From assembly GCF_008015755.1 (NCBI RefSeq), contig NZ_SSGF01000008.1:34415-98414 (forward strand): a DNA stretch of 64,000 nt, given 5' to 3'. How positions within the stretch are numbered: position 1 is the first letter of the stretch; each line of letters begins with the position of its first letter. A model generated the notes under the pieces. That model did no database searches. It was not told the origin of the DNA and was given only the letters and a program-made list of their open reading frames with translations. Origin of the DNA: Methylophilus sp. (lineage in GTDB: Bacteria; Pseudomonadota; Gammaproteobacteria; Burkholderiales; Methylophilaceae). Shown here piece after piece: positions 46,693-55,788 of the stretch. The translations under genes and the position numbers were made by a program.

Positions 46693-48180
46693 TTACCTTT
46701 TAAACCGAATCCACAATAATCCACCAACACTCAACACCAGAAACGCCCAGTTCCCCCACCACACATAAGGCGTCTGCCCACGATAACTCTGCGCATCTCC
46801 GGTCAATATCACCGCTTGGTCATGTGCTGCATGCTGCAACACCTGGCCATTTTTATCGATGATCGCCGTCGCGCCAGTATTGGTACTACGCAACACCATA
46901 CGCCCGGTTTCTATCGCACGCACCTGACTAAACTGCATATGCTGATCCGCCGCAAACGATTGCCCATACCAGGCATCGTTGCTGATGTTCACCAACAACT
47001 CCGCTTGCGGCAGTTGCTGCGCAATTTCTTCGCCGAACACGTCTTCATAACAGATGTTGACGCCGACTTTTTGCCCGGCGATCAGCAGTGGTTTCTTAGA
47101 GGTGCCGCGCGATAAATCGCTCAGCGGCATATGCAGCCAGTCGCGGTAAATCCAGCCGAACACGCTTTTGAGCGGAATAAACTCGCCGAAGGGCACCAGG
47201 TGGCTTTTGGAATAAGATTGCGTGGCTGACGCGCCAAGGCTGATGGCACTATTAAAGTATTCCCCATGCTTGCTCTCTACCACCCCAACCAGCAAATCAC
47301 CTTGGTGCTTTTGGGCGTGTTGTTTCAGCGCATCGAGATACACCGGCGCGAGTTGCTCGAGCAATACAGGTAAAGCCGTTTCCGGCAGGACGATTAATTG
47401 CGCGTTGGCTTGCTGCACCATGTCGACATATTGGCGCAAGGTTTGTTCGGCGTGCTCGGGCGACCATTTGATGGTTTGGCTGATGTTGCCCTGCAGCAAG
47501 GCCACGCTGACCGGCTTGCCGACGGGCTTGGTCCATGGCACTTGCGTGAGTAGACTGCCACCGATGAGTAACAGAGCCAGGATGCCCATTGGGCGTAGAC
47601 GCTGCTGAGTGGTGGCTAAGGCGAGCATACAAGCCGCCATTAGCATCACCATCACAGAAACGCCATAAACACCCATCACGGGGAAGAAGCCTGCCAGCGG
47701 ACTATCCGGCGCCTGACTGTAACCAAGCGTTAACCAGGGGAATCCGGTGAAAATCCAGCTGCGTACCCAGTCTGATAACGCCCACAACAGCGGCGCACCC
47801 CACAACAACTGGCCCAGCCGCTTGGCCAAATAACCGGCAAGCGCCGGAAACAGTGCCATAAATACACACAGGCATAAGGTGGCAAATTCGGCAAACCACC
47901 ACGGCATGCCGCCAAAGGTATGCAGGCTAATGTAAATCCAGTAGATGCCGAAGCCATACAGACCGAGACCGAAGGCCAGACCCAGTTTAAATGCGTGTGC
48001 AAGCGTTGTGGCTTGCTGCCACAGGCACAGCAAGGCGGCTAGCGTGAGCCAGGGCAGCCAGAACAAACCATAAGGCGCAAAACCCAGCACGGTGAGCGCA
48101 CCCAGGGTGAGCGCCAGCGTGGCGCGTTGCCACATCGGGGCATGACTTGCCCAAACTTTCACAGCATTCAATGCGATCAC
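46693..48180 (-). CDS. lnt: Lnt, apolipoprotein N-acyltransferase
   Basis: 495-residue inner-membrane enzyme adding the third acyl chain to lipoproteins. N-terminal multi-helix part (LGALTVLGFAPYGLFWLPWL), then a nitrilase-type domain with catalytic Glu in VLPETALPVL, a Lys in the SKSHLVPFGEFIPL region and catalytic Cys in GVNICYEDVFGE. The start is taken as GTG at 48180, which overlaps the upstream stop (GTGA). glyQ, often its neighbour in betaproteobacteria, is 7 kb away beyond the metal pump. Confidence 0.94.
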   Translation of the reverse strand: MIALNAVKVWASHAPMWQRATLALTLGALTVLGFAPYGLFWLPWLTLAALLCLWQQATTLAHAFKLGLAFGLGLYGFGIYWIYISLHTFGGMPWWFAEFATLCLCVFMALFPALAGYLAKRLGQLLWGAPLLWALSDWVRSWIFTGFPWLTLGYSQAPDSPLAGFFPVMGVYGVSVMVMLMAACMLALATTQQRLRPMGILALLLIGGSLLTQVPWTKPVGKPVSVALLQGNISQTIKWSPEHAEQTLRQYVDMVQQANAQLIVLPETALPVLLEQLAPVYLDALKQHAQKHQGDLLVGVVESKHGEYFNSAISLGASATQSYSKSHLVPFGEFIPLKSVFGWIYRDWLHMPLSDLSRGTSKKPLLIAGQKVGVNICYEDVFGEEIAQQLPQAELLVNISNDAWYGQSFAADQHMQFSQVRAIETGRMVLRSTNTGATAIIDKNGQVLQHAAHDQAVILTGDAQSYRGQTPYVWWGNWAFLVLSVGGLLWIRFKR

Positions 48181-49013
48181 CCTTTCACCAAACCTTTCAC
48201 CGCTTGTATATCCGCCATGGACAGCCAGGCAGAAAAGTCGGCCGATTGCATGACTTGCCACTCTATCATCCTGGCGATAGCGATCGGGTCTTGTGGGTCA
48301 ATGGCTTGCGTAGGCCGTGCCGGGTGACACATCAGCACCGGCGGCAAGTCTGTTTCAGAGATGGCCAACTGTTTGAGTTGCCTGGCCCAGTGCAACCAAT
48401 GTGCCTGATAGGCTGCGGCATCGCCCTGAAAGTTGTAGACGCCTAACAATAGGGGTGAGACGCGAAACCCAGCTTTGGTGGCCAGTTGCTTGAGTGTTTG
48501 CGCACCTAGCCAATGAATGATTCTGGCCTTAAAGCCACTCTCCACAGGTGGGCTGGAGATACGCAACCATGGCCGCTCAGCTGGGGCTAAGTGGCTATAG
48601 CGATGTTGCAAAATGGTGAGCAGTGCCTCGCGGATGATGGGCAGTTGATGCACGTGCAAATGACCATCAATATAATCTGGCGGCGTATGCAACGCATCTT
48701 CAAACGCATCTAGCTGTTGCTTGATATTGGCCATCACGGTTTGTGTGCTGAGCAAGCCAGTCAAGCTTCGTAGCACCAGCACAGGGTGAGCGACACGCAT
48801 GGTGCGTGAAAATTGGGTGAAATCGAGGTGCAGACCAAGGTCCGCCTTGGTGCGCAATTGCGGGGTGAGCTGCCGCGCACTCTCCGGCCAGCGCGGGCTC
48901 AGCGTCATGCAAGAGGTCGCAGTTAAAATGCCACGCTCAATCAGGGTCAAAATAGCGGCATCGATCGCTGCCGACTGCGCATAATCATCCGCACAAATAA
49001 TCACCTTAGCCAT
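48177..49013 (-). CDS. ChbG/HpnK-like polysaccharide deacetylase-fold protein (YdjC family)
   Basis: 278 residues. The metal-site start is VIICADDYAQSAAIDAAILT, followed by LGLHLDFTQF and DGHLHVHQLPIIREALL, the expected Asp-Asp and His positions. ChbG deacetylates chito-oligosaccharides and HpnK belongs to hopanoid gene sets. The adjacent GtrA, GT2 and PMT-like genes favour a role on a membrane lipid-linked sugar (inference). Confidence 0.83.
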   Translation of the reverse strand: MAKVIICADDYAQSAAIDAAILTLIERGILTATSCMTLSPRWPESARQLTPQLRTKADLGLHLDFTQFSRTMRVAHPVLVLRSLTGLLSTQTVMANIKQQLDAFEDALHTPPDYIDGHLHVHQLPIIREALLTILQHRYSHLAPAERPWLRISSPPVESGFKARIIHWLGAQTLKQLATKAGFRVSPLLLGVYNFQGDAAAYQAHWLHWARQLKQLAISETDLPPVLMCHPARPTQAIDPQDPIAIARMIEWQVMQSADFSAWLSMADIQAVKGLVKG

Positions 49014-49021
49014 ACAACGCC

Positions 49022-49396
49022 TTAATCATGCTGAAAAGCCCAAAAACGGCTGAGCAGCCAGGTGCTGACCGCAACCAACACCATCACTACGCCAAGCACA
49101 AACCAGAAAGGCAATGGCGTGTAGGTCAACGCCAGCCATAACAGAGCCTGATTACCCACAAAGCCAAGCAAGGCCACAGCGAGAAACTTGAAAAATGCGG
49201 CTTTGTGACTAGCCTGTGTGCCCCGAAACGACCAGCGACGATGCCCGATATAGCTGACCGGAAAGGCACATAAAAAGCCTAACCAGTTTGCGCCTGAAGG
49301 CTGCCAGCCCCAGGCATGGGCCAACAATGCCACAACATAATGCACCGCGGCAGCCAACGCCCCCACACTGACAAACCCTAGCACAGAGGCGCGCAT
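49022..49396 (-). CDS. GtrA family membrane protein
   Basis: 124 residues with four hydrophobic helices and the family features VSVGALAAAVHYVVALLAH, FLCAFPVSYIGHRRWSFRG and LLSRFWAFQH. GtrA-type proteins are thought to flip lipid-linked sugars. The ATG at 49396 is chosen because the upstream GT2 gene stops at 49404 and its TGAG may serve as ribosome binding site; an in-frame start at 49504 would overlap that gene by about 100 bp. Confidence 0.83.
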   Translation of the reverse strand: MRASVLGFVSVGALAAAVHYVVALLAHAWGWQPSGANWLGFLCAFPVSYIGHRRWSFRGTQASHKAAFFKFLAVALLGFVGNQALLWLALTYTPLPFWFVLGVVMVLVAVSTWLLSRFWAFQHD

Positions 49397-49403
49397 ATAT
49401 ATC

Positions 49404-50384
49404 TCAGGATTGATGGCTGGACGAAGCAGCTGGCGCAACGACTTCAGCCACAATATAAGGTGGACGGCCTTTGACTTCATCATAGACGCGGGCGAGGTAT
49501 TCACCGAGTACGCCGATAAATAACAACTGCACGCCAGCGAAGAACATCATACTGGCCACCACCGTCGGCCAACCAGGCACAGACTCGTGTAAAAACAGGG
49601 CATCAATCACCACCACAGCACCATAGGCAAATGCTAATAAAGCCAGCGTGGCCCCTGTTAAACTGGCCAAACGCAATGGTAAGACTGAGAAGCTGGTAAT
49701 GCCTGTCCACGCCAAGGCTATCAATTTGAGTTTTGAATAAGCACTTTCGCCGTGCAAGCGTGGCAACGGGGTATAAGGAATACCAATGGACTTGTAGCCG
49801 ACCCATGCATAAATGCCTTTCATAAAGCGGTTACGCTCAGGCAAAGCGCACAAAGCATCCACCACCGCGCGGTTCATCAAACGGAAATCACCGGCATCAC
49901 GTGGGATTTCAACATGGGTGCTGGCGCTCATCATGCGGTAAAACAGGCGCGAGCCCCATAACTTAAAGGACGACTCCTGCTCACGATCCTGACGCACAGC
50001 GTAGACCATATCATAGCCTTCACGCCATTTTTCCAGCATGGTAAACATGAGCTCTGAAGCATGCTGGCCATCTGCATCCATGCAAATCACTACGTCGCCC
50101 TTGGCATAACTCAGGCCAGCGCTAATGGCGTTTTCTTTGCCAAAGTTACGCGAAAACCTGACCAAAGTGACATGGCACGCTTCCACCATTGACTGCACCA
50201 CCTGTGAGGTATGGTCACGGCTGCCATCATCCACCACCACCATATCCCAATGTGGTGACATCTGTTGCAACACGCCACGGATATTTTGCAGCGTATGCGC
50301 AATGTTTTTTTCTTCATTGTAAGCAGGCACCATCACCGTGATATGCGGCTGGGCGGTGGGGCGGTGAGCGTCAACAGTAGTCAT
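49404..50384 (-). CDS. Family 2 glycosyltransferase, GtrB/dolichyl-phosphate-mannose-synthase type
   Basis: 326 residues. Catalytic domain: ITVMVPAYNEEKNIAHTLQN, VVVDDGSRDHTSQVV, GDVVICMDADGQHASELMFT, RNRFMKGIYAWVGY. Two C-terminal helices (about 235-300) anchor it in the membrane. It probably makes an undecaprenyl-phosphate-linked sugar for the neighbouring PMT-like transferase. The ATG at 50384 starts just before the conserved N-terminus. Confidence 0.9.
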   Translation of the reverse strand: MTTVDAHRPTAQPHITVMVPAYNEEKNIAHTLQNIRGVLQQMSPHWDMVVVDDGSRDHTSQVVQSMVEACHVTLVRFSRNFGKENAISAGLSYAKGDVVICMDADGQHASELMFTMLEKWREGYDMVYAVRQDREQESSFKLWGSRLFYRMMSASTHVEIPRDAGDFRLMNRAVVDALCALPERNRFMKGIYAWVGYKSIGIPYTPLPRLHGESAYSKLKLIALAWTGITSFSVLPLRLASLTGATLALLAFAYGAVVVIDALFLHESVPGWPTVVASMMFFAGVQLLFIGVLGEYLARVYDEVKGRPPYIVAEVVAPAASSSHQS

Positions 50385-50430
50385 GGCAATCAGATTAGCA
50401 GGTTCGGTGCGGTTATTGTAGTGGATGCGA

Positions 50431-52059
50431 CTAATTTTTGGCCGGGGTAGCGCGGCGATCATCCCCTTGCAGGTGGCGCCGGTCTTTAATCACGGTCAGC
50501 CACATGCCCTGCCGCTGCACGCCACCGATCAGCTTGCCCTGCATCACCTCATGGCAATGCATATTGGTGGTGGAGAGGAAAAAGTCGGCCTCTTCCCAGC
50601 GGCGGGTGACGCTAAAACGGCCATCCAGATAAGGTTCGATTTGCGGGGTATCTACACAAGCGGCCACCCAGTAAGGTGTATCGCGTGCAGGCAAAGGCAT
50701 CTCGGTGAGTTGATCAGTGGCGGCACGTAAGGCACTCGACCAGTAATCGCCCTCCCACTTAAACTGGGATTGCGTTTGATCGCCTGCTAAACGGTTGAGT
50801 CTGGCGTATTGGTATGGGTGCAATTGCACAATATCCACCAGCGTCACCAGCATCAAGCCAGCCATCACGCCGCCCCAAATGGCTTGATAAGCCACTCGTG
50901 CCTGTAACTGGCTAGTGGCGAATGCCTGCCAGACGGCCACCATCGTCCAAGCCGAGAAAATCGCCAGCAAAGGCAGCAAAAAAGTAAAGTGGCGCACGCC
51001 GTTATACAAGGCAGGCCGGTCATCCATCACAAAAATGAGCGGGAATAAGATACCCATCAACAGGGTGTACATAACCATACGTGTCGACTGATCAGCCAGG
51101 CGCAAAGCTGGTCGGTGCAAAAACCACAGCACAGGCAGACTGAAAATGCCTAATAAAGCCGCTTCTGGCAATTTGACTGCCAGGTATTGGAACAGATAAC
51201 TGCGTGGCACTTCGCTGATGTTGTAGACCACGCCATTGGCAATGGTCTGCATATTAAAGTCAAAGTGTGAGAACGACTTGGCGGCTTCCAGCAGGTTATC
51301 AGGCTCAATCACACTCCACGGCCAGCACATGGCCATAAAGACAAACGCCAGGACGGCTGCGGGCAGCAACACCAAGACCATGCGCAGCAAGCGCGACCAG
51401 ATTGGTGTGCGTTCAGATCTATGGTCGAGCAAGACGCGTGCAAGCACCATCAACACCAGGTAGATGACGGCAAAGGCGCCGCCCACGCGCAAGCCCAATG
51501 CGCCGCCGACCGCGAAGCCGAGCAACACAATGGCTTTACCGCTGACATTCTCCATATCGCGCACCACCAGCGCAGTGGCATACAGTGCCCACAACATGCA
51601 GGTGGCGAAGGGCACATCTTTGGTATGGGTAAACATGGTGCCAGACCATGACACGGTGAGAAACAGCAGCGTCATCGCCAGCAACGCCAGGCGCTCACCG
51701 CCCAGCAAATGCGCAAACCTGGAGACGCCATAAAAACCGAGCAGGCCAAACAAGGCTGAAAGCAAGTGGCGAATATCCCAGATCATGATCGGGATATAGG
51801 GGTCGAGCGCGGCGGCAACAATGTCGAACAGGCCGCCGTATAGATATAGATTGCGGTAGTGAAAAGCGTCCTGGTCTTTAAAGCCGGACTGATACCAGTC
51901 GAGCAGCATCTGGCCATAAGTATGCTGCACATACTCGTCGTTGCTGATGCCGTGCTGGCGAAAAGTGAGGGCTACCCAAATGATAAGCGCCAGCCAAAAG
52001 AAACGTATCAACCAGCGATACGTGACAGCTGAGCAAGCTTGGGCAAAAAGGGGTTTCAT
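50431..52059 (-). CDS. PMT/ArnT-like membrane glycosyltransferase (GT39/GT83 type)
   Basis: 542 residues with about ten hydrophobic helices. The first periplasmic loop carries the acidic motif SNDEYVQHTYG near residue 38, like the catalytic Asp/Glu loop of PMT/ArnT enzymes. Later segments are FLTVSWSGTMFTHTKDVPFA and the YNGVRHFTFLLPLLAIF region. It would transfer a sugar from a polyprenyl-phosphate donor in the periplasm. Adjacent to a donor synthase (GT2), a flippase-like GtrA and a ChbG/HpnK-type deacetylase. The acceptor is unknown. Confidence 0.82.
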   Translation of the reverse strand: MKPLFAQACSAVTYRWLIRFFWLALIIWVALTFRQHGISNDEYVQHTYGQMLLDWYQSGFKDQDAFHYRNLYLYGGLFDIVAAALDPYIPIMIWDIRHLLSALFGLLGFYGVSRFAHLLGGERLALLAMTLLFLTVSWSGTMFTHTKDVPFATCMLWALYATALVVRDMENVSGKAIVLLGFAVGGALGLRVGGAFAVIYLVLMVLARVLLDHRSERTPIWSRLLRMVLVLLPAAVLAFVFMAMCWPWSVIEPDNLLEAAKSFSHFDFNMQTIANGVVYNISEVPRSYLFQYLAVKLPEAALLGIFSLPVLWFLHRPALRLADQSTRMVMYTLLMGILFPLIFVMDDRPALYNGVRHFTFLLPLLAIFSAWTMVAVWQAFATSQLQARVAYQAIWGGVMAGLMLVTLVDIVQLHPYQYARLNRLAGDQTQSQFKWEGDYWSSALRAATDQLTEMPLPARDTPYWVAACVDTPQIEPYLDGRFSVTRRWEEADFFLSTTNMHCHEVMQGKLIGGVQRQGMWLTVIKDRRHLQGDDRRATPAKN

Positions 52060-52169
52060 GGGCTATTTAATCGTGAAAAATTGACACGCGCAAGCGTATC
52101 ACGACACCCTGCCTGAGGATAGAGCGCGACCCCTGCCGCGCTCAAATAAATCTGGGCAAGACTGCCAGA

Positions 52170-52874
52170 TTAATTACCAGGATCGGTATGTACCGAGAAG
52201 CGGTAACCAGAGCCGCGCACGGTCTGGATCATTTCTTCATGCTTGGACGCCACCAGTGCATTGCGCAAGCGGCGAATATGGACGTCCACTGTACGGTCTT
52301 CAACAAACACGCGATCCCCCCAAACCTTGTCGAGCAATTGCGTACGGCTATGCACGCGCTCCGGGTTGGTCATAAAGAAATGCAACAACTTAAACTCGGT
52401 AGGCCCCAGTGGAATATGTACATTATGGCCAGTCACGCGGTGGGTGGTCGGATCCAGATGCAAACCGGCAATTTCAATCGGATCATCCGTCATTTGCGGT
52501 GCACGTCTGCGCAACACCGCCTTGATACGCGCATTCAACTCGCGTGGGCTAAACGGCTTGGTCACATAATCATCTGCACCGACTTCCAGGCCGCGCACTT
52601 TATCAAACTCGTCGCCACGGGCGGTCAGCATGATAATCGGTACTTCTTTGGTCAAGCTGTCCGATTTCAGACGACGCGCAAACTCAATGCCGCTCATGCC
52701 TGGTAACATCCAGTCCAGCAAAATCAGGTCTGGCATGGTTTCACGTAACAGCATTTGCGCATGTTCAACGCTGGTGGCACGGATCGCATGATGCCCCGCT
52801 TGTTTGATATTCAACGCCAGCAATTCCTGGATCGCCGGTTCGTCTTCTACCACCAAAATATTCGCTGCAGCCAT
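52170..52874 (-). CDS. phoB: PhoB, phosphate-regulon response regulator
   Basis: 234 residues: receiver domain with [20 protein letters not shown], phospho-acceptor Asp in [13 protein letters not shown] and Lys in [13 protein letters not shown]; OmpR-type winged helix with [20 protein letters not shown] and [12 protein letters not shown]. The 52874 ATG starts [13 protein letters not shown] Pho box lies 65 bp upstream, consistent with autoregulation. No phoR follows: the next gene downstream is the PMT-like enzyme. Confidence 0.94.
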   Translation of the reverse strand: MAAANILVVEDEPAIQELLALNIKQAGHHAIRATSVEHAQMLLRETMPDLILLDWMLPGMSGIEFARRLKSDSLTKEVPIIMLTARGDEFDKVRGLEVGADDYVTKPFSPRELNARIKAVLRRRAPQMTDDPIEIAGLHLDPTTHRVTGHNVHIPLGPTEFKLLHFFMTNPERVHSRTQLLDKVWGDRVFVEDRTVDVHIRRLRNALVASKHEEMIQTVRGSGYRFSVHTDPGN

Positions 52875-52938
52875 GACACTCCCTTTAAGCAATTTGAGAT
52901 CAAAGTATTGATTGAATGCTCGCCAGTTTATGAATGAA

Positions 52939-52959
52939 TTATGACATTTTAATGACAAC
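52939..52959 (-). promoter_or_regulatory. Pho box upstream of phoB
   Basis: On the minus strand TTGTCATTAAAATGTCATAA: two TGTCAT repeats 11 bp apart, matching the PhoB-binding pattern. It lies in the region shared with the divergent OFA transporter, which it might also affect. Confidence 0.75.
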
Positions 52960-53043
52960 ATCACATAAATTTAATTTTGCTGTTATTGCCTTTTAAAGCA
53001 AATTGTAACAAGATGTAACGGACGTTAATAAAGGGTTTTAATC

Positions 53044-54702
53044 TTGCTTAATCTTTCCAAAGAACACATCACCGCTGGCAATCATTTCAATCGCTGGCTA
53101 GTACCACCAGCAGCATTGGCAGTCCACCTCTCCATCGGCATGGCTTATGGCTTTAGCGTCTTTTGGAAACCACTGGGCAATGCGCTCACTGGGCCTGACG
53201 GCAAACCGGTGGCCGCTTGCGCCGCTGGGGCAAGCACCTTTGCGGACAAACTGGCAGGCACCGCCAAAGCGCTGACCGCCACCGATTGCAACTGGACTCA
53301 GTTTGACCTCGGCTGGATGTATACCTTGTTTTTTGTGCTGCTGGGCTGCTCAGCCGCCGTCTGGGGTGGCTGGCTGGAACGTGCTGGCCCACGCAAAGCA
53401 GGACTGGTCGCCATGCTTTGCTGGTGTGGTGGCTTGCTAATTTCAGCCCTCGGTGTCTACCAACACCAGTTGTGGATGATGTGGCTAGGCAGCGGTGTCA
53501 TTGGTGGTGTTGGCCTCGGGTTGGGTTATATTTCCCCGGTCTCGACCCTGATCAAATGGTTTCCGGATCGTCGCGGCATGGCGACTGGCCTGGCCATTAT
53601 GGGCTTTGGCGGCGGCGCCATGATAGGCTCGCCCCTGGCCACCAAACTCATGAGCATCTTCGCCACGCCCACCGCTCCAGGTGTCTGGCAAACCTTTGTC
53701 GTACTTGCCCTGATTTATGCCGTGTTTATGACCTGCGGCTCATTGGGCTATCGCGTGCCAGCCGCTAACTGGAAACCCTCTGGCTGGACGCCACCAGACA
53801 CTCAACATAATCGTCTGGTCGCTACACGCCACGTGCATCTCAAAAACGCGCACAAAACGCCGCAATTCTGGTTACTGTGGCTCATTTTGTGCATGAATGT
53901 GTCTGCCGCCATCGGCATTATCGGCGCCGCAGCCCCCATGTTGCAGGAAACATTTGGTGGCGTATTGATTGGCCAGCCTACCCTTGGCTTTGCCGAGATT
54001 AAGGCTGATGAAGCACTGACCGCTGCGGCAGCAGCAGTCGGCGCCGGTTTTGTCGGACTGATCTCATTGTTTAATATTTTTGGCCGCATCGGCTGGGCCA
54101 CTTCGTCAGACAAACTGGGCCGCAAAACAACCTATTTCATCTTTTTTGTGCTTGGCATCATGATGTATGTCTGTGGCACTTACGCAGCCAATCATCATCA
54201 ACTGGCGTTGTTCCTGCTGGTATTTTGCATCATCGCTTCTATGTACGGCGGCGGCTTTGCCACCATCCCGGCTTATTTGGCTGATTTGTTCGGCACGCAG
54301 TTTGTCGGCGCTATTCATGGCCGCCTGCTCACCGCCTGGTCAACCGCGGGTATTTTGGGTCCTGTCATCGTCAACTATCTGCACGACGTACGGCTAGAGG
54401 CCAATGTCCCTTATGCTGATATTTATGCGCCGATCTTCATGACGCTGGCAGCCTTGCTGGGTGTGGGCTTTGTCGCCAACCTGCTAGTGCGGCCAGTCGC
54501 AGACAAATACTTTATGTCAGATAGCGAATTGGCGGCAGAGCAAAGTGGCGGTAAAACCACCAGCCAACAGGTCGTGAGCATTAAACAAAACAACCAGAAA
54601 ACGCCTGATATTCTGGTTAAACTGGCGTGGCTGGCAGTGCTGATTCCTATCAGTTATGGTATCTGGATGACCATACAAAAAGCCTGGTCACTATTCGCAT
54701 AA
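53044..54702 (+). CDS. OFA-family major facilitator transporter (oxalate/formate antiporter type)
   Basis: 552 residues, about 12 to 14 helices. Family segments: PPAALAVHLSIGMAYGFSVF near the N-terminus, GVIGGVGLGLGYISPVSTLI, KWFPDRRGMATGLAIMGFGG, and FNIFGRIGWATSSDKLGRK in the second half. Members move oxalate, formate or other monocarboxylates; formate would fit a methylotroph but is not proven. The start is a TTG at 53044: no ATG lies nearby, an in-frame TAA lies 15 bp upstream, and AAAGGG is at suitable spacing. Confidence 0.85.
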   Translation: MLNLSKEHITAGNHFNRWLVPPAALAVHLSIGMAYGFSVFWKPLGNALTGPDGKPVAACAAGASTFADKLAGTAKALTATDCNWTQFDLGWMYTLFFVLLGCSAAVWGGWLERAGPRKAGLVAMLCWCGGLLISALGVYQHQLWMMWLGSGVIGGVGLGLGYISPVSTLIKWFPDRRGMATGLAIMGFGGGAMIGSPLATKLMSIFATPTAPGVWQTFVVLALIYAVFMTCGSLGYRVPAANWKPSGWTPPDTQHNRLVATRHVHLKNAHKTPQFWLLWLILCMNVSAAIGIIGAAAPMLQETFGGVLIGQPTLGFAEIKADEALTAAAAAVGAGFVGLISLFNIFGRIGWATSSDKLGRKTTYFIFFVLGIMMYVCGTYAANHHQLALFLLVFCIIASMYGGGFATIPAYLADLFGTQFVGAIHGRLLTAWSTAGILGPVIVNYLHDVRLEANVPYADIYAPIFMTLAALLGVGFVANLLVRPVADKYFMSDSELAAEQSGGKTTSQQVVSIKQNNQKTPDILVKLAWLAVLIPISYGIWMTIQKAWSLFA

Positions 54703-54762
54703 TCCGTAACCTTGCCGTTTGGGTTAAAATAGCGGTTTATGTTTTAACCCACGGACGCACAA

Positions 54763-55212
54763 GTGAACAAAATTGCTAAAAACCTGGACGGTAACGGTAA
54801 AAAAATCGGTATCGTCCTCTCCCGTTTTAATGAAAATATTGGCGCGGGCTTATTACAAGCCTGCGAACAAGAGCTGCTCAAGCTCGGCGTCGCTGCTGAA
54901 GACATCACCCTCGCCACCGTGCCTGGTGCGCTGGAAACACCGTTGATTCTGTTACACATGGCCATGACTGAAAAGTATGATGCCCTGATCGCACTGGGCG
55001 CGATTATCCGCGGCGAGACCTATCATTTTGAAGTGGTTTCTAATGAGTCTGCGCGTGGCATTTCAGAAGTACAACGTGATACCGGCGTGCCAGTTGCCAA
55101 TGCGATTCTCACCACAGAAAATGATGAGCAAGCAGAAGTGCGCGTGGCGGTAAAAGGCGCTGAAGCCGCCCAAGCCGCCATTGAAATGGCAAATTTAGTG
55201 AGCGCACTATGA
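54763..55212 (+). CDS. ribH: RibH, 6,7-dimethyl-8-ribityllumazine synthase
   Basis: 149 residues, the penultimate step of riboflavin synthesis. Motifs: GIVLSRFNENIGAGLL, TVPGALETPL, and ALGAIIRGETYHFEVVSNES. Starts with GTG. The stop overlaps nusB (ATGA). No FMN riboswitch is evident upstream. Confidence 0.96.
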   Translation: MNKIAKNLDGNGKKIGIVLSRFNENIGAGLLQACEQELLKLGVAAEDITLATVPGALETPLILLHMAMTEKYDALIALGAIIRGETYHFEVVSNESARGISEVQRDTGVPVANAILTTENDEQAEVRVAVKGAEAAQAAIEMANLVSAL

Positions 55213-55700
55213 GTGACGATAAAGCAGCTTTGAGCCAGGACAAAGCGGCGCCCGCCAAAAGCAAAGGCAGTAAAAACCGCCGCAAATCACGCGAACTGGC
55301 ACTCAAAGCGCTCTACAGTAACCGCATGAATGCCGGTGACGTGAAGCAGCTGCGGCTGGATAGCCTGGACGACCCAGATTACTTTAAAGCAGACGAGACT
55401 TACTTCAAGCTGCTATTGACCGGCGTACTCGACCACACCGCTGAGATTGATGCCATGATCAGCCAGTTTATCGACCGCCAGCTAGAAGAGCTTAGCCCGA
55501 TTGAACATGCTATTTTACGTATCTCTGGCTATGAGCTGATGTTTGATGTCAGCATCCCTTACCGCGTAGCCATCAACGAAGGGGTTGAGTTGGCCAAGGC
55601 CTATGGCGGCATTGATGGCCATAAATACATTAATGGCGTGCTAGATAAAATTGCCGCACAAGCACGGCCTCATGAGTTTGGCCAGCAAACTAAAAGATAA
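55209..55700 (+). CDS. nusB: NusB, transcription antitermination factor
   Basis: 163 residues. A Lys/Ser-rich N-terminal extension (to about residue 25) precedes the all-helical domain: KSRELALKALYSNRMNAGD, LEELSPIEHAILRISGYELM and VAINEGVELAKAYGGIDGHK. It works with NusE/NusA in rRNA antitermination. Usual pair with ribH; terminator at 55741-55773. Confidence 0.95.
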   Translation: MSDDKAALSQDKAAPAKSKGSKNRRKSRELALKALYSNRMNAGDVKQLRLDSLDDPDYFKADETYFKLLLTGVLDHTAEIDAMISQFIDRQLEELSPIEHAILRISGYELMFDVSIPYRVAINEGVELAKAYGGIDGHKYINGVLDKIAAQARPHEFGQQTKR

Positions 55701-55740
55701 TCATGTGCTTGTGCCAGGGCTTGTCATTTGCCTGACTGCA

Positions 55741-55773
55741 AAAAACCCCGCGCTCAATGTTCGGGGTTTTTTA
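55741..55773. terminator. Intrinsic terminator between nusB and the PEP-CTERM gene
   Basis: AAAAAACCCCG / CGGGGTTTTTT 11-bp stem with an 11-base loop; T-runs on both strands serve the convergent genes. Confidence 0.88.
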
Positions 55774-55788
55774 TTGTATTCGCCAGTG

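Noticed and set aside
54703..54762. FMN riboswitch upstream of ribH
   Set aside because: The gap to the preceding gene is only 60 bp and lacks the conserved RFN element sequences.
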